From assembly GCA_018435665.1 (NCBI GenBank), contig JAHDND010000023.1, forward strand, positions 1 to 64,000: a stretch of DNA of 64,000 nt, given 5' to 3'. The position numbers and the translations under genes were made by a program. Numbering within the stretch: position 1 is the stretch's first letter; each line of letters begins with the position of its first letter. Below are positions 16,482 to 30,300 of this stretch, in pieces. This DNA comes from Candidatus Thiosymbion sp. GTDB taxonomy: Bacteria > Pseudomonadota > Gammaproteobacteria > Chromatiales > Chromatiaceae. Below the pieces are notes generated by a model. It was not told the origin of the DNA. It saw only the letters and a list, made by a program, of their open reading frames with translations, and ran no database searches.

Positions 16482-17858
16482 GTGAACATTCTCATCCTCG
16501 GCGCTGGGCAGGTCGGGCGCACCGTGGCCCAGAGCCTGGCCAGTGAACAAAACGACATCACGGTAGTCGATCGCGACGCGCAACTACTGCAATTGCTTCA
16601 GGAACGCCTCGATCTGCGCACGGTCATCGGCCATGCCGCCCACCCCGACGTGTTGGTCGAGGCCGGGGTCGAGGAGGCCGATCTGATGCTGGCGGTCACC
16701 AACAGCGACGAGACCAACATGGTCGCCTGTCAGCTTGCCCACCTGCTCTTCAAGACCCCCACCCGCCTGGCGCGGGTCCGCGACCCCAACTACCTGGCCC
16801 ATCCCGAGCTCTTCTCGGCCCGGACCATTCCCATCGACCATATCGTCAGTCCGGAGCGCCTGGTCACCCAAGCGATCGCCCACCTGATCGATCAACCCGG
16901 ATGTCTGCAGATCCTCGATTTCGTCGATGGTCGCGCCCAACTGGCGGTGGTCAGGGTCCAGGCGGGTAGCCCGATGGCCGGACAGCCCCTGCGCCGCCTG
17001 CCCGAGTTCGTCCCTGACCGGGTCTGCCGGCTGGTGGCCATCTATCGCCGCGGTCAGGTCATCATCCCTGGGGCGGCGACGGTGGTCGAGGCCCTGGATG
17101 AGATCTTCTTCCTCGCCGCCCGCGAGGCCCTGTCGTATTTCATCGGCGCCTTCCACCCCTCGCAGGCTCCGTATCACAAGGTCCTGATCGCGGGGGGCGG
17201 CAACATCGGCCGGCAACTGGCGGAGGCCCTGACACCCCGGCACCGGGTCAAGATCCTGGAAGTGGACGCCGGCCGCTGCCGGCAACTGGTCGAGGGGCTG
17301 GACAGCGCCATCTGCGTGCTGCATGGGGATGCCGGGGATGCCGACCTGCTGCGGGAGGAGGATATCGGCGCGACCGACGTGTTCTGCGCCGTGACCAACG
17401 ACGAGGAGGCCAATATCATTTCCGCGGCCCTGGCCAAGCAACTGGGGGTCCGCAAGACCATCGCCATCGTCAACAATGCCGGTTATGTCGATCTGGTGCA
17501 GGATACGGCCGTGGATATCGCCATCTCCCCGGCCCAGGTCACGATTGGCGCCATCCTCACCCATATCCGCCGTGGTGACGTGGTGGCCGTCCATGCCCTG
17601 CGTCGTGGCGCCGCGGAGGCCATCGAGCTGACCGTCCATGGCACTGCCCGCTCCTCCCGGGTCATCGACCGCCCGCTGACCAAACTGGGGCTCCCCGTCG
17701 GTACCAGCGTCGGCATCATCGCCCGCCAGGGGCAACTGCTGTTCCCCCATCACGACACCCGCCTCGTCGCGGAGGATCGCGTGGTCCTGTTCCTGGCGGA
17801 CAAGAGTCAGATCGAGGCGGTGGAAGAACTCTTCCATGCCGAGCTGAACTTTCTCTGA
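16482..17858 (+). CDS. trkA: Trk system potassium transporter TrkA
   Basis: A peripheral membrane protein with two TrkA-N/TrkA-C pairs, 458 aa as usual. NILILGAGQVGRTVAQSLA (residues 2-20) and KVLIAGGGNIGRQLAEAL (about 233) are the two NAD(H)-binding Rossmann motifs. TrkA-C parts are centred on QAGSPMAGQPLRRLPEFV and HGTARSSRVIDRPLTKLGLP. DVFCAVTNDEEANIISAALA and DLMLAVTNSDETNMVACQLA are the conserved acidic strands. It starts with GTG 16482. It gates TrkH in response to nucleotides. Confidence 0.96.
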   Translation: MNILILGAGQVGRTVAQSLASEQNDITVVDRDAQLLQLLQERLDLRTVIGHAAHPDVLVEAGVEEADLMLAVTNSDETNMVACQLAHLLFKTPTRLARVRDPNYLAHPELFSARTIPIDHIVSPERLVTQAIAHLIDQPGCLQILDFVDGRAQLAVVRVQAGSPMAGQPLRRLPEFVPDRVCRLVAIYRRGQVIIPGAATVVEALDEIFFLAAREALSYFIGAFHPSQAPYHKVLIAGGGNIGRQLAEALTPRHRVKILEVDAGRCRQLVEGLDSAICVLHGDAGDADLLREEDIGATDVFCAVTNDEEANIISAALAKQLGVRKTIAIVNNAGYVDLVQDTAVDIAISPAQVTIGAILTHIRRGDVVAVHALRRGAAEAIELTVHGTARSSRVIDRPLTKLGLPVGTSVGIIARQGQLLFPHHDTRLVAEDRVVLFLADKSQIEAVEELFHAELNFL

Positions 17859-17878
17859 GCCTGGGGTGGGGGTCGCGC

Positions 17879-18262
17879 ATGAATCCAGAAAAGGTCATCT
17901 TCGGCTTTTTCATCGTCCTGTCCCTGACGACCAACTTTGGCTTCTTCGTCGGCGACATCAGCAACCCGGATTACCACGACGAGTGGCAACTTTTCGTCAC
18001 CCTGGTGGTGAATGCCATCGCCACGGTGCTCAAGTTCGGTGATCGCAGCCATCTGGGCGCCACCCTCCTGGCCACCAGCCTGGCGGCCATGATCCAGCTC
18101 GCCGCCGCGGCGATCGTCTGGGCCATCGCCCTCCATGGCACGGGTGTGGGTTTGACGCCGATGGTTACCGTCAGCATCGTCTCCCTGAGCGGCGGCGCCA
18201 TGATCGCCAACGTGATCTCGGTCGTGCTGTTGATCATCGAGACGATGATGCAGCGGCGATGA
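17879..18262 (+). CDS. DUF6394-type small membrane protein of the trk operon
   Basis: 127 residues with three to four hydrophobic helices: FGFFIVLSLTTNFGFFVG, a stretch near 60-85 (LAAMIQLAAAAIVWAIAL) and one at the C-terminus (MIANVISVVLLIIETMM). The opening MNPEKVIFGFFIVLSLT is what I recall for DUF6394 proteins, which are encoded after trkA in gammaproteobacteria. It sits 20 bases after trkA, so co-expression is nearly certain. An accessory role in potassium transport is likely but unproven. Confidence 0.78.
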   Translation: MNPEKVIFGFFIVLSLTTNFGFFVGDISNPDYHDEWQLFVTLVVNAIATVLKFGDRSHLGATLLATSLAAMIQLAAAAIVWAIALHGTGVGLTPMVTVSIVSLSGGAMIANVISVVLLIIETMMQRR

Positions 18263-18352
18263 AGCTAACTTTCACGAGGGAGCACACCGCGCCCCAGAAA
18301 ATGAAAGACTTTGTTGTGACGTTCACGCCATAAGCATGAAAAAGGTCAAAGC

Positions 18353-18616
18353 ATGAAAAACTGGTTCGTCCCCTCCCTGTCTCTGACCCTGGTGTTCCTG
18401 TCCGGCTGTGGTTCCCAACCGGGTCGGGAGGTTTCTCACTCGGCCACTCCGGCGAGCACCGCCCCGGTCAAGTATTGTCCGGTCAATCTGTACGACGTCC
18501 GGGATGTGCGGAGCTGCTTCGATAGCCAGGCGGAGTGCCAACGGTCTATCGCCAAGTCGGCAAAATTTGTCTGCAACCCCTCGTCTTCCTTGAAATATCA
18601 ACCCAAGCAACCCTAG
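18353..18616 (+). CDS. Small predicted lipoprotein
   Basis: An 87-aa protein with a signal (MKNWFVPSLSLTLVFLSGCG), lipobox LSGC, and a Cys-bearing mature part (KYCPVNLYDVRDVRSCFDSQ, AECQRSIAKSAKFVC), where four Cys could make two disulfides. The start ATG overlaps the stop of a six-codon frame, MKKVKA, at 18336-18356, itself preceded by an 11-codon-long frame at 18301-18333; these may be chance or a small leader. No family recognised. Confidence 0.6.
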   Translation: MKNWFVPSLSLTLVFLSGCGSQPGREVSHSATPASTAPVKYCPVNLYDVRDVRSCFDSQAECQRSIAKSAKFVCNPSSSLKYQPKQP

Positions 18617-18624
18617 CCGGGCGC

Positions 18625-18657
18625 CTCACCCCCCCCCGCCGGGGTTGGGGGGAGGGG
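18625..18657. repeat. G/C-run hairpin repeat
   Basis: CTCACCCCCCCCCGCC followed by GGGGTTGGGGGGAG can fold on itself. The same design (CCCTCCCCCCCGGCGGGGGAGGG) occurs inside the DUF945 gene at about 20547-20578, where it is translated as a Pro/Gly-rich stretch. It lies downstream of the small lipoprotein and of the convergent DUF945 gene and might act as a bidirectional terminator, though no T-run follows. Confidence 0.45.
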
Positions 18658-18717
18658 GCTGAAGGGTCAGGACCCTGCAGAAGGCTTAGCCATGACCCTG
18701 GCCGGACACCCTTGTCG

Positions 18718-20703
18718 TCACTTATTACAGGCATCCCGTGCCCGCAGGACCTGCTCGGTGATGAATTGGCGCTGCTCCGGGGTCGTCTGCACCGCGAGGG
18801 AATCGAAGGGGAAGCGGTCCGGATTCATGACCATTTGCACGTAGTCCTTGAAGGTGAGGAGGTGAGGCACCTGAGTTTGCAGGCACTGGCACATCCCCTC
18901 GTTGCCGACGAATCCCATGCAGTCGCCCATGAAGTCCCTGTCACGGGTATCGGATGATGTTTCTTGCCCCTTATCCGCCTCCTTGTCCGGGGAATCGGCG
19001 GCCAGCGCCGCGAGGAGTTGTCCGAGGTTCGTCCCGTTGATCATCAGGTTGCCGTCCGGGTCAAAATGGATGTCGTAGACGAAGGTGTCCTCACCGGCCG
19101 GTTTTCCGAACCCCTTGACCACGCTGGCGGCGAGGAGGATGTTCCCCACATCGGGATCATCCCCGGCATGCCGCCTGGCCAGGGCGCTGAGATAGTCCAT
19201 CCCCTTGATGCTGGCGTGCAGGCTGCCGGCGAGGTACTGGGCCGGGTCCGCCTCGGCGGCCATCGCCATGGACAGCTCGGCCAGGGTGGCGAAACGGGTT
19301 TCCAGGTTGCCGTTCATCCGCAGATCGAACCTGCCGCCACCGACGCGGACCGCATTGATCACCAACACCGGGGGTTTGTTCGCCAACTGTTCCATGAATA
19401 ACTGGCCGAGGCGGGGATCATCCTCGCCCTGGAGGGGCGCGAGGGCGACCAGCCCGTTAAAAAACCCCTTCAGAGGCAGGCCACTGAGGGTCAGGTCCAC
19501 TGCCGCGGCCATGGGCTGCAATTCCACCGGCACTTCCGCCAGGCCGAGCGACAATCCCTCCACGGCGATCCCATAGTGGATATCCGTCAGATTCCTGGAG
19601 GCGTCATAGGCGCTCAGTACCGTCGCCTGGTCGAGGTTCAGCAGGGGCTTGCCGGCCTCGGCGACCTTCAGGCCACCGATGTGCATCTCGGATTTCATGA
19701 TGGCGCCGCTGAGTAGGGGGAGTGCCTCCAGGCTCAAGGCAACCACTTCCTCATCCGACAGGGATTCAATCGCCTTGCCTTTGAGGCCTTCCAGGCGAGC
19801 AAAGAACCGTTCCCAGGCCGCGAAGGGGGTCCCGTCAATCATGCTGTGCATGGCAAGGGACCCGAGCTCCACCCGGGTCCCGTCATCGCCGACCAGCAGG
19901 GCGCCATCGACGGCCACCTGAAAGTCGCCCCTCAGGACATCGCCCTGAGGCACCCGCTGCTGCGTCACGCCCAGGCGGGCATGGTTGATGGAGAATCCAA
20001 CCCCTTGGGGCAACGGCTCACCGCCCAAGCCCTGCAGGGTGATGCCGCCCAGGCTGCATTCGACCTCGCTAAGCAATTGACGCCCCATCCGGCCCTTGCA
20101 CCCCTGCTGGCCGACCAGGACCCGGGCCACCGGCTGCCCCGCTTCCAGCAACGACCAGGCATCCGCCAGCTGGATGTCATAGGTATAGGCCCCAGCGCCG
20201 TCCGGGGTGAAGCGGTAGCTCAGGTCGCCTAGGGCGAGGCCGTCCGCCTCGTCATCGATCACCCGCAGGTCCTTGAACATCACCGTGATGACCTCTCCCT
20301 GCCGCACCGCCGCCACCGGCGCCCCCACCTGGATCCGCAGCTCGCCCTCCAGGGTATCCATCAACATAAAGGAGCGCGTAAGACCTTCCAGGAGCATCTC
20401 CTCGTCGGAGCCGGGCGGCGCGGGCACGACGGTGAATCCCCCCACCCCGGGAGAGACCGCGGGAGATGCCTCGGGAGACACCGCGGGAGGTATCCGATCC
20501 GACCCCTCGCGCTCCAGGGGGGCAGCGGCGGGGCTGGCGGCTGATCCTCCTGCTCCCTCCCCCCCGGCGGGGGAGGGTGGGGGAGAGGGGGGCTGAACGG
20601 TTGCCGCGGGGGGATTGTCGCTTGCCGGTTCAGCACCGGCCGGGAGGGCGAGCAGGGAGGCGGAAAGGCACAGCGCGGGAACGAGCGATCGGGTCAGGTT
20701 CAT
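18718..20703 (-). CDS. DUF945 (YdgA-like) family protein
   Basis: Start ATG 20701-20703 gives a clean signal peptide (MNLTRSLVPALCLSASLLAL, cleavage after GAEPA). A low-complexity Pro/Ser/Gly linker (about residues 25-95) contains sequence encoded by a G/C hairpin repeat and PEASPAVSPG-type repeats. The body is a long beta-rich DUF945-like region (GAGAYTYDIQLADAWSLLEA, GIAVEGLSLGLAEVPVELQ, LTLSGLPLKGFFNGLVAL). Its C-terminal 70 residues have four Cys (CMGFVGNEGMCQCLQTQ, then RDACNK). YdgA proteins are periplasmic or envelope proteins of unknown biochemical role. It is alone on the minus strand. Confidence 0.7.
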   Translation of the reverse strand: MNLTRSLVPALCLSASLLALPAGAEPASDNPPAATVQPPSPPPSPAGGEGAGGSAASPAAAPLEREGSDRIPPAVSPEASPAVSPGVGGFTVVPAPPGSDEEMLLEGLTRSFMLMDTLEGELRIQVGAPVAAVRQGEVITVMFKDLRVIDDEADGLALGDLSYRFTPDGAGAYTYDIQLADAWSLLEAGQPVARVLVGQQGCKGRMGRQLLSEVECSLGGITLQGLGGEPLPQGVGFSINHARLGVTQQRVPQGDVLRGDFQVAVDGALLVGDDGTRVELGSLAMHSMIDGTPFAAWERFFARLEGLKGKAIESLSDEEVVALSLEALPLLSGAIMKSEMHIGGLKVAEAGKPLLNLDQATVLSAYDASRNLTDIHYGIAVEGLSLGLAEVPVELQPMAAAVDLTLSGLPLKGFFNGLVALAPLQGEDDPRLGQLFMEQLANKPPVLVINAVRVGGGRFDLRMNGNLETRFATLAELSMAMAAEADPAQYLAGSLHASIKGMDYLSALARRHAGDDPDVGNILLAASVVKGFGKPAGEDTFVYDIHFDPDGNLMINGTNLGQLLAALAADSPDKEADKGQETSSDTRDRDFMGDCMGFVGNEGMCQCLQTQVPHLLTFKDYVQMVMNPDRFPFDSLAVQTTPEQRQFITEQVLRARDACNK

Positions 20704-20885
20704 ATGTCGCATCCTGGTTGGGGAGAGGTAGTCATTGCACGCCATTTTTTTGGGGCTATCCCGGGTGAAGGTCTGGAAAATCCGCTCTCGCGGATCGTGG
20801 TAGCCAAGGGAAGCGTTCAATTCCAGGCGCAGACCAATGGGGCGAATTCCGGATGGCCATGGGTGGCTCTGGGCGCGTCAGGCCG

Positions 20886-21937
20886 CTAGGCCGACGGCTG
20901 CCGAAAGCGCCGCAGGTCGGCTACCATGGCGAAGGAGCCGATGCGTGTCCCCTCGTCGTCCAGCAGGGGAGTGGAGTTGAACAGGCAGGGGACCTGGGTG
21001 CCGTCCGGCCGTGACAGGGCGATCTCGTAGGCGCTGGTCTCCCCCTGCTGACGGCGCTGGATCTGCTCATGGAAGATGGCCTCGTTAGCCGCGTCGACGA
21101 ACTCGAAGATGGTCCGGCCCAGGATCTCCTCCCGGGGGCGGCCGAGGATCTCCGCCATGGCCGGATTGAGGTCGGTGGTCCGGGCCTGGCTATCGATGGT
21201 CCAGATGCCCTCGTTGGCGGTCGCGAACAGGCGGCGTAGCCGCCCTTCGCTGGCCTGGAGTTGGCGATCGCGCTCCGCCAGGTCCCGCCGGGCGCGCACC
21301 TGGGTCAGCAGGATGTCCAGGCTCAGAGCCGCCGCCGGCAGCGCGCCGTCGAGGAGGGCCAGGGCCTCGGCGTCGGCCTCCCGCAACAGGGCCAGTTCGA
21401 TCACGCCGGGGACCTGTTCCCCCCTGACCAGGGGGGCGATGATGACGTTCACCGGCGCGCTGGCCAGGGTGGCGCCGCTGACCCAGAGCCCACCGGCGGC
21501 CTCGCCTTGAAGGAGGCGGCGCTGGCGGTCGAGGACCGCCTGGCCGGCCAGGCCCTCCCCCGGGGCGTAGCAGGCGAGGAAGGCCGGGCTGGCGGTGCCG
21601 GCATAGCCAGCCCCCAGGCGGTAGTTTCCCTCCTCGTCCCGGTAGTGGAAGACGGCCGCCCCAGCCTCGATCTGGCGACAGAGCCCTTCCAGCAGGGTGG
21701 TGCCGAAGGTCTCCAGGTCACCGATCCCTTGCAGGGCCAGGGTCAGTTCCCGGCTGAAGCGCTCGCGCTCGGCCCGGGTCTGCTCGCGGCGGGTCGCCTC
21801 CCGGCTGCTGTTCAGCGACTCTTCCAGGGTCTGTTGAAGTCGGGCCTCCCGGCGCCGGGCGCCCCGCCACAGGGCGAGGAAGACCAGGCACAGGCCCAGG
21901 GCCGTCAGCCAGCCGGCGAGGCCCTGCGGGTCCGGGT

Positions 21938-21941
<4 letters not shown>
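20886..21941 (-). CDS. Membrane-anchored GAF-PAS sensory protein without output domain
   Basis: One N-terminal membrane helix ([19 protein letters not shown]), a coiled coil (about 30-65), a GAF domain (about 75-225: [40 protein letters not shown]), a short helix, then a PAS domain (about 230-345: [40 protein letters not shown]). There is no kinase, GGDEF or DNA-binding part. Its start overlaps the stop of the upstream hybrid kinase by four bases (ATGA), which implies coupled translation and a joint complex. It probably serves as an extra sensory subunit. Confidence 0.82.
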
Positions 21942-25711
<3,770 letters not shown>

Positions 25712-25800
25712 GATGGTTTCCCGGTCAGCGTGGCGCCTCTGGCCGCGGAGTATAGGCGCAATCGCCCCGGGCCTTGAATCAGGGTGTGGTAAATAGCCAC

Positions 25801-25847
25801 CCGACCCTCCCTATTGATGCCGAAAACCAGAATGCGATGTCTATAAA
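25801..25847. repeat. Single arm of the dispersed intergenic repeat
   Basis: CCGACCCTCCCTATTGATGC, CGAAAACCAGAATGCGATG and TCTATAAA match the right arm at 14895-14930 and 53448-53485. It ends ten bases before the permease start at 25858. Confidence 0.7.
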
Positions 25848-25857
25848 CTGACCGCCC

Positions 25858-27123
25858 ATGACCGCCACCCTCCTCACGGTGTTTTTCCTGGTCTACCTAG
25901 GCATGATCCTGGGTGGTCTGCCCTTCCTGCAACTGGACCGCACCGGCGTGGCCCTGCTGGGCGCCATCGCCCTGGTGGGCACCGGGGTGGTCAGTCCCGA
26001 GGGCGCCGTGGCGGCCCTGCATCTCCCCACCCTGATGCTGCTCTTCGCCTTCATGGTCCTGTCGGCCCAACTGCGGTTGGGGGGCTTCTATGCCTGGGTC
26101 ACCCGCCGGCTGGCGGCCTGGCCCCTGCGACCCGCCCTGCTGCTGGGGGCACTGGTCGGGGTCGTGGGGGCCTTGTCGGCGGTCTTCAGTAACGATGTCG
26201 TGTGTCTCGCGGTGGCGCCGGTCCTGATCGCCGCCTGCCACCGCCGGGGTCTGGCGCCCATGCCCTACCTGCTGGGTCTGGCCTGCGCCGCCAACGTCGG
26301 CTCCGCGGCGACGCTCATCGGCAATCCCCAGAACATGCTGATCGGCGCCCGCCTGGGGCTGTCCTTCAGCGGTTACCTGGGGGAGGCCCTGGCGCCGGTC
26401 GCCCTTAGCCTGTTGGCGACCTGGGCCATCATTGTCGCCCTGACTCGCGGTCGTTGGCATGAGGCGCGGGCAGTCGACCCAAGTCCCGCCCCGCTGGCTG
26501 CCCAGGACCTGCGCGACGAGGCGGAGGCGGGGCTCGATCGCTGGCAGGCCGCCAAGGGGTTGACGGTGGCCCTGGCCCTGCTGGGCATCTTCCTGTTCAC
26601 CGCCTGGCCCCGGGAGTTGGCGGCCCTGGTCGGGGCCGGCCTGCTCCTGACCAGCCGCCAGCTCCACTCCCGGCGGATGCTGGGGCTGGTGGACTGGGAA
26701 CTGCTGGTGCTCTTCATCGGCCTCTTTGTCGTCAACCACGCCCTGGAGGCCAGCGGCCTGCTGGCCACCGGCCTGGACGCCCTGGCGGCGGTGGGGCTCC
26801 ATCTGGAACAGCCCGGGACCCTCTTTGCCGCGGCGGTGGTGTTGAGCAACCTGGTCTCCAACGTGCCGGCGGTGATGTTGCTCCTGCCAGTGGCGACGGA
26901 CCCCCTGGCGGGACCCATCCTGGCCCTGGCCAGCACCCTGGCCGGCAATCTGCTGCTGGTGGGAAGCATCGCCAACCTGATCGTCGCCGACGCCGCGGAG
27001 CGCCGGGGCCTGCGCCTCGACTGGCGCACCCATGCCCGCGTCGGGGTCCCCGTCACCCTGGCGACCCTCGCCATCGCCGCGACCTGGCTGCTGTGGCGCG
27101 CGAGCCTCGGCGCGGCGGCCTGA
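25858..27123 (+). CDS. SLC13/ArsB-NhaD superfamily anion permease
   Basis: A 421-aa protein that is almost entirely membrane helices (ten to twelve). Family-typical features are LPTLMLLFAFMVLSAQLRLG, the hairpin-region SAVFSNDVVCLAVAPVLI and NVGSAATLIGNPQNMLIG, and in the second half LVSNVPAVMLLLPVA and SIANLIVADAAERRGLRLDW. The paired NPQN and SNVPAV elements mark the substrate/ion site of this superfamily, which carries anions such as arsenite, dicarboxylates or sulfate. The substrate cannot be told from sequence. No arsenic genes are nearby. Confidence 0.87.
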   Translation: MTATLLTVFFLVYLGMILGGLPFLQLDRTGVALLGAIALVGTGVVSPEGAVAALHLPTLMLLFAFMVLSAQLRLGGFYAWVTRRLAAWPLRPALLLGALVGVVGALSAVFSNDVVCLAVAPVLIAACHRRGLAPMPYLLGLACAANVGSAATLIGNPQNMLIGARLGLSFSGYLGEALAPVALSLLATWAIIVALTRGRWHEARAVDPSPAPLAAQDLRDEAEAGLDRWQAAKGLTVALALLGIFLFTAWPRELAALVGAGLLLTSRQLHSRRMLGLVDWELLVLFIGLFVVNHALEASGLLATGLDALAAVGLHLEQPGTLFAAAVVLSNLVSNVPAVMLLLPVATDPLAGPILALASTLAGNLLLVGSIANLIVADAAERRGLRLDWRTHARVGVPVTLATLAIAATWLLWRASLGAAA

Positions 27124-27183
27124 GCGCTTGCCCCGGCAGCCGAATGCATGAAAGCAGTGCCGGTTTCTCTTTTAGGCGATGGC

Positions 27184-27269
27184 TATGGGCATGCGCATCG
27201 CATTTGAGTTTTCGGCATTGGGTAAGGGAGGGTCGGAAAAACCGAAAAGTGATGCGCGATGTCTATATC
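27184..27269. repeat. Inverted-repeat element of the dispersed family
   Basis: The left arm is GCATCGCATTTGAGTTTTCG, then GCATTGGGTAAGGGAGGGTCGG split by a few bases. The right arm is ACCGAAAAGTGATGCGCGAT followed by GTCTATATCA. It lies between the permease and the hybrid kinase gene at 27337, in their 213-base gap. Confidence 0.7.
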
Positions 27270-27336
27270 ATGTCGAAGGGTTTGATCTCGATGGTGCCAT
27301 GAGGAGTCCAAAGAAGAGCCGACGGATGTCCGAACC

Positions 27337-30300
27337 ATGACCAGATACCTTCCAGGGGTCATCCGCGGTTTGCTCATTGCCCTGGCGTTGGCCGCCTTCG
27401 CCGCGCCGGGACCGCCCGCCGCCGACCCGGCACGCCGAAGCGTGGTGATCCTGGTCGGGGTGCAATACGGTCTGCCGGTCTCGGATTTCGTTCTCGCCGA
27501 GACCGTGGCCCGACTGAAGGAGCAAGGGGTCAGCATTACCGATATCTACGTGGAATATCTCGATGTTCGGCGCAACCCCCAACCGGAATACCTGACCAAC
27601 CTGACGGCCGCCCTTGGCGGCAGACTCCACGGCAAGGATGTCGGCCTGGTGGTGGTCATCAACCAGGCGGCGCTGGATTATCTCGCCCGTGACGGCGAGC
27701 GCTTTCTCGCGACGGAGGCGCCGGTCATTACCGCCTATGCGCAGGACACGGCGGTCTCCTGGCAGGGTCCCCCCAGAAACATCCTCAATGTGCAGGACCG
27801 CGTCGACGCGGAAGGCACCTTGCGCTCCGCCCTGAGCCTGTTTCCCCGCGCCGAGCGGCTCCTGGTGATCGTGGGCGGCGACGACAGCCACTCGCCCTTG
27901 CTCAAGGCCGCCGCCGAGGCGGTGGCTAAGCTGCCGCGCAAACTGGACGTCGAGGACACCTCGGAGCTTCCCTACGAGGCGATGCTCGCGCGGGTGGCGT
28001 CCCTGCCACCGAATACCCTCGCGCTCTACGGCTCCTACTTCAGCGACCGCACGGGCCGGGCCTTCGTGCCGGCCGAAGTCGCGAAGGAGGTCGGCAAACG
28101 CGCTAGCGCGCCCATCTTTGGCCTGTATGACGCGCAGATCCGCGCCGGTCTCGTCGGCGGCTCGGTCCAGATGCCCCAGGAGATCGGCCGGCGCCTGGGC
28201 GACCTTGGCTATCAACTCCTCACCGGACAGCTGCGACTGGACCCCGGTGTGACCGACGTGGTGATCGAGCCCCGGCCTCTATTCGACTGGACGCGGGTCA
28301 GCCGCTGGGGAGGCAATCCCGAGGCGCTCCCCCCCGGAACCCTCTACCTTAATCGTCCCCAGACGCTCTGGCAGCAGTATCGCGCGGAGGTCATGATCGC
28401 CGGGGCCGTCATCCTGCTGCTGGCGGCCCTCTCGGGGGGGCTCGCGATCGAGAATCGGCGCCGGTGGCGCACGGAACGCTTACTGGCCGAGAGCGAGGAT
28501 CGCTACCGGCGGATGTTCGAGCATGCGGACGACCTCAACGTCAATCTGGAGCGGATCGTCGGGGAACGCACCGCCGAACTCCGCGCCGCGCTGGGGGAAC
28601 TCGAAGACGCCAAGGAACGGGCCGAGGCCGCCACCCGGATCAAATCCGAGTTCCTCGCCAACATGAGCCACGAGATCCGCACGCCGCTGAACGCCATCAT
28701 CGGTCTGTCTTACCTGGCCGGGAAGGCCGATCCGCCCCCTCGCCAGCGGGATTACCTCGCCAAGATCCAGAACTCGGGCAACCACCTGCTCGGCATCATC
28801 AACGACATCCTGGATTTGTCGAAAATCGAGGCGGGCAAACTGCCCATCGAACGGGAACCCTTCGATTTCGAGCAGCTTCTCGACGGTTGCGCGGTCTTGC
28901 TCGCGGAGAAGATCGGCGACAAACCGGTCGAGCTCATTTTCGACATGGCGCCGGAGGTGCCCCGCGGCCTGGTTGGCGACAAGCTGCGCCTTAGCCAGAT
29001 CTTGCTCAATTTCGGTTCCAATGCCGCTAAATTCACCGAGCGGGGGGAAATCACCGTCATCGGCCGCGTCCGGGAACGCGCCGGGAAGGACCTGATGCTC
29101 CATGTCGCGGTGCGGGATACCGGCATCGGCCTGACCCAGGAGCAGCAACAACTCCTCTTCCAGAGCTTTCAACAGGCCGACATGACCACCACGCGCAAAT
29201 ACGGCGGCACCGGCCTCGGTCTGGTCATCTCCAAGCGCCTGGCGGAACTGATGGGGGGTGAGGTCGGCCTCGAGAGCCAGCCGGGCGTCGGCTCGACCTT
29301 CTGGTTCACGGCACGGGTCGCGATCCAGGACGAACCGGAACGTCTCCTGTCGCCGCACCCCGACCTGCGCGGCTGCCGCGCCCTGGTGGTGGACGACAAC
29401 GAACTGGCCTCCCTGGTGTTGCGCGACATGCTGGAAACCATGACCTTGAACGTCGATGTCGCCCCATCGGGCGAGGCCGCTCTGGAAGCGGTGCGCCGGG
29501 CCGCCGCCCAAGGGCGCCCCTACCAGATTGTCTGGCTCGACTGGCGGATGCCCGGCATGGACGGCATCGAGACCGCCCGGCGGATCAGGGCGCTGGCGCT
29601 TGGGCCCCAACCGCATCTGGTCATGGTCACCGCCTTTTCGCGTGATGAAGTCCTGCGCCGCGCCGACGCGGCGCTTGGCATCGAGGAAACGCTAAACAAA
29701 CCGGTCATGCCGTCCCAGGTGTTCGATGTCGCCATTCGCGCCCTGCGGGGCGAGCGGCGCGCGGCGATCCCCGTGGAGGCCTCGCCGACCGCCCTGGAGG
29801 AGCAGTTGGCCACCGTCGGCGGCGCCCGGGTGCTGCTGGTCGAAGACAACGAGATCAACCAGGAAGTCGCCGTCGAGTTGCTGACCCAGGCCGGGATTCG
29901 GGTGGAAACGGCCGCCAACGGACAGATTGCCCTGGATAGGCTGCAACGGCAGAGCTACGAGCTGGTGCTGATGGACATGCAGATGCCGGTCATGGACGGA
30001 CTCACCGCCACGCGCCGTCTCCGCGCCCTTCCCGGCCTGGAAAAACTTCCGGTGGTCGCCATGACCGCCAATGCCATGCAGCAGGACCGGGACGCCTGTC
30101 TGGCCGCTGGCATGGATGACTTTGTTTTCAAGCCGATCGATCCGGAGAAGCTGTGGGCGGTGCTGTTGAGGTGGCTCAAGCCGCGGCGAACGCTAACCGC
30201 CGAGCCGAAACCCCCGGTGGAGACGCCGTCCGAACCGGCGGCCCTGCCCGGGTCCCTGGCGGGGGTCGACATGGAACTTGGGCTGCGGCGGGTACTGGGC

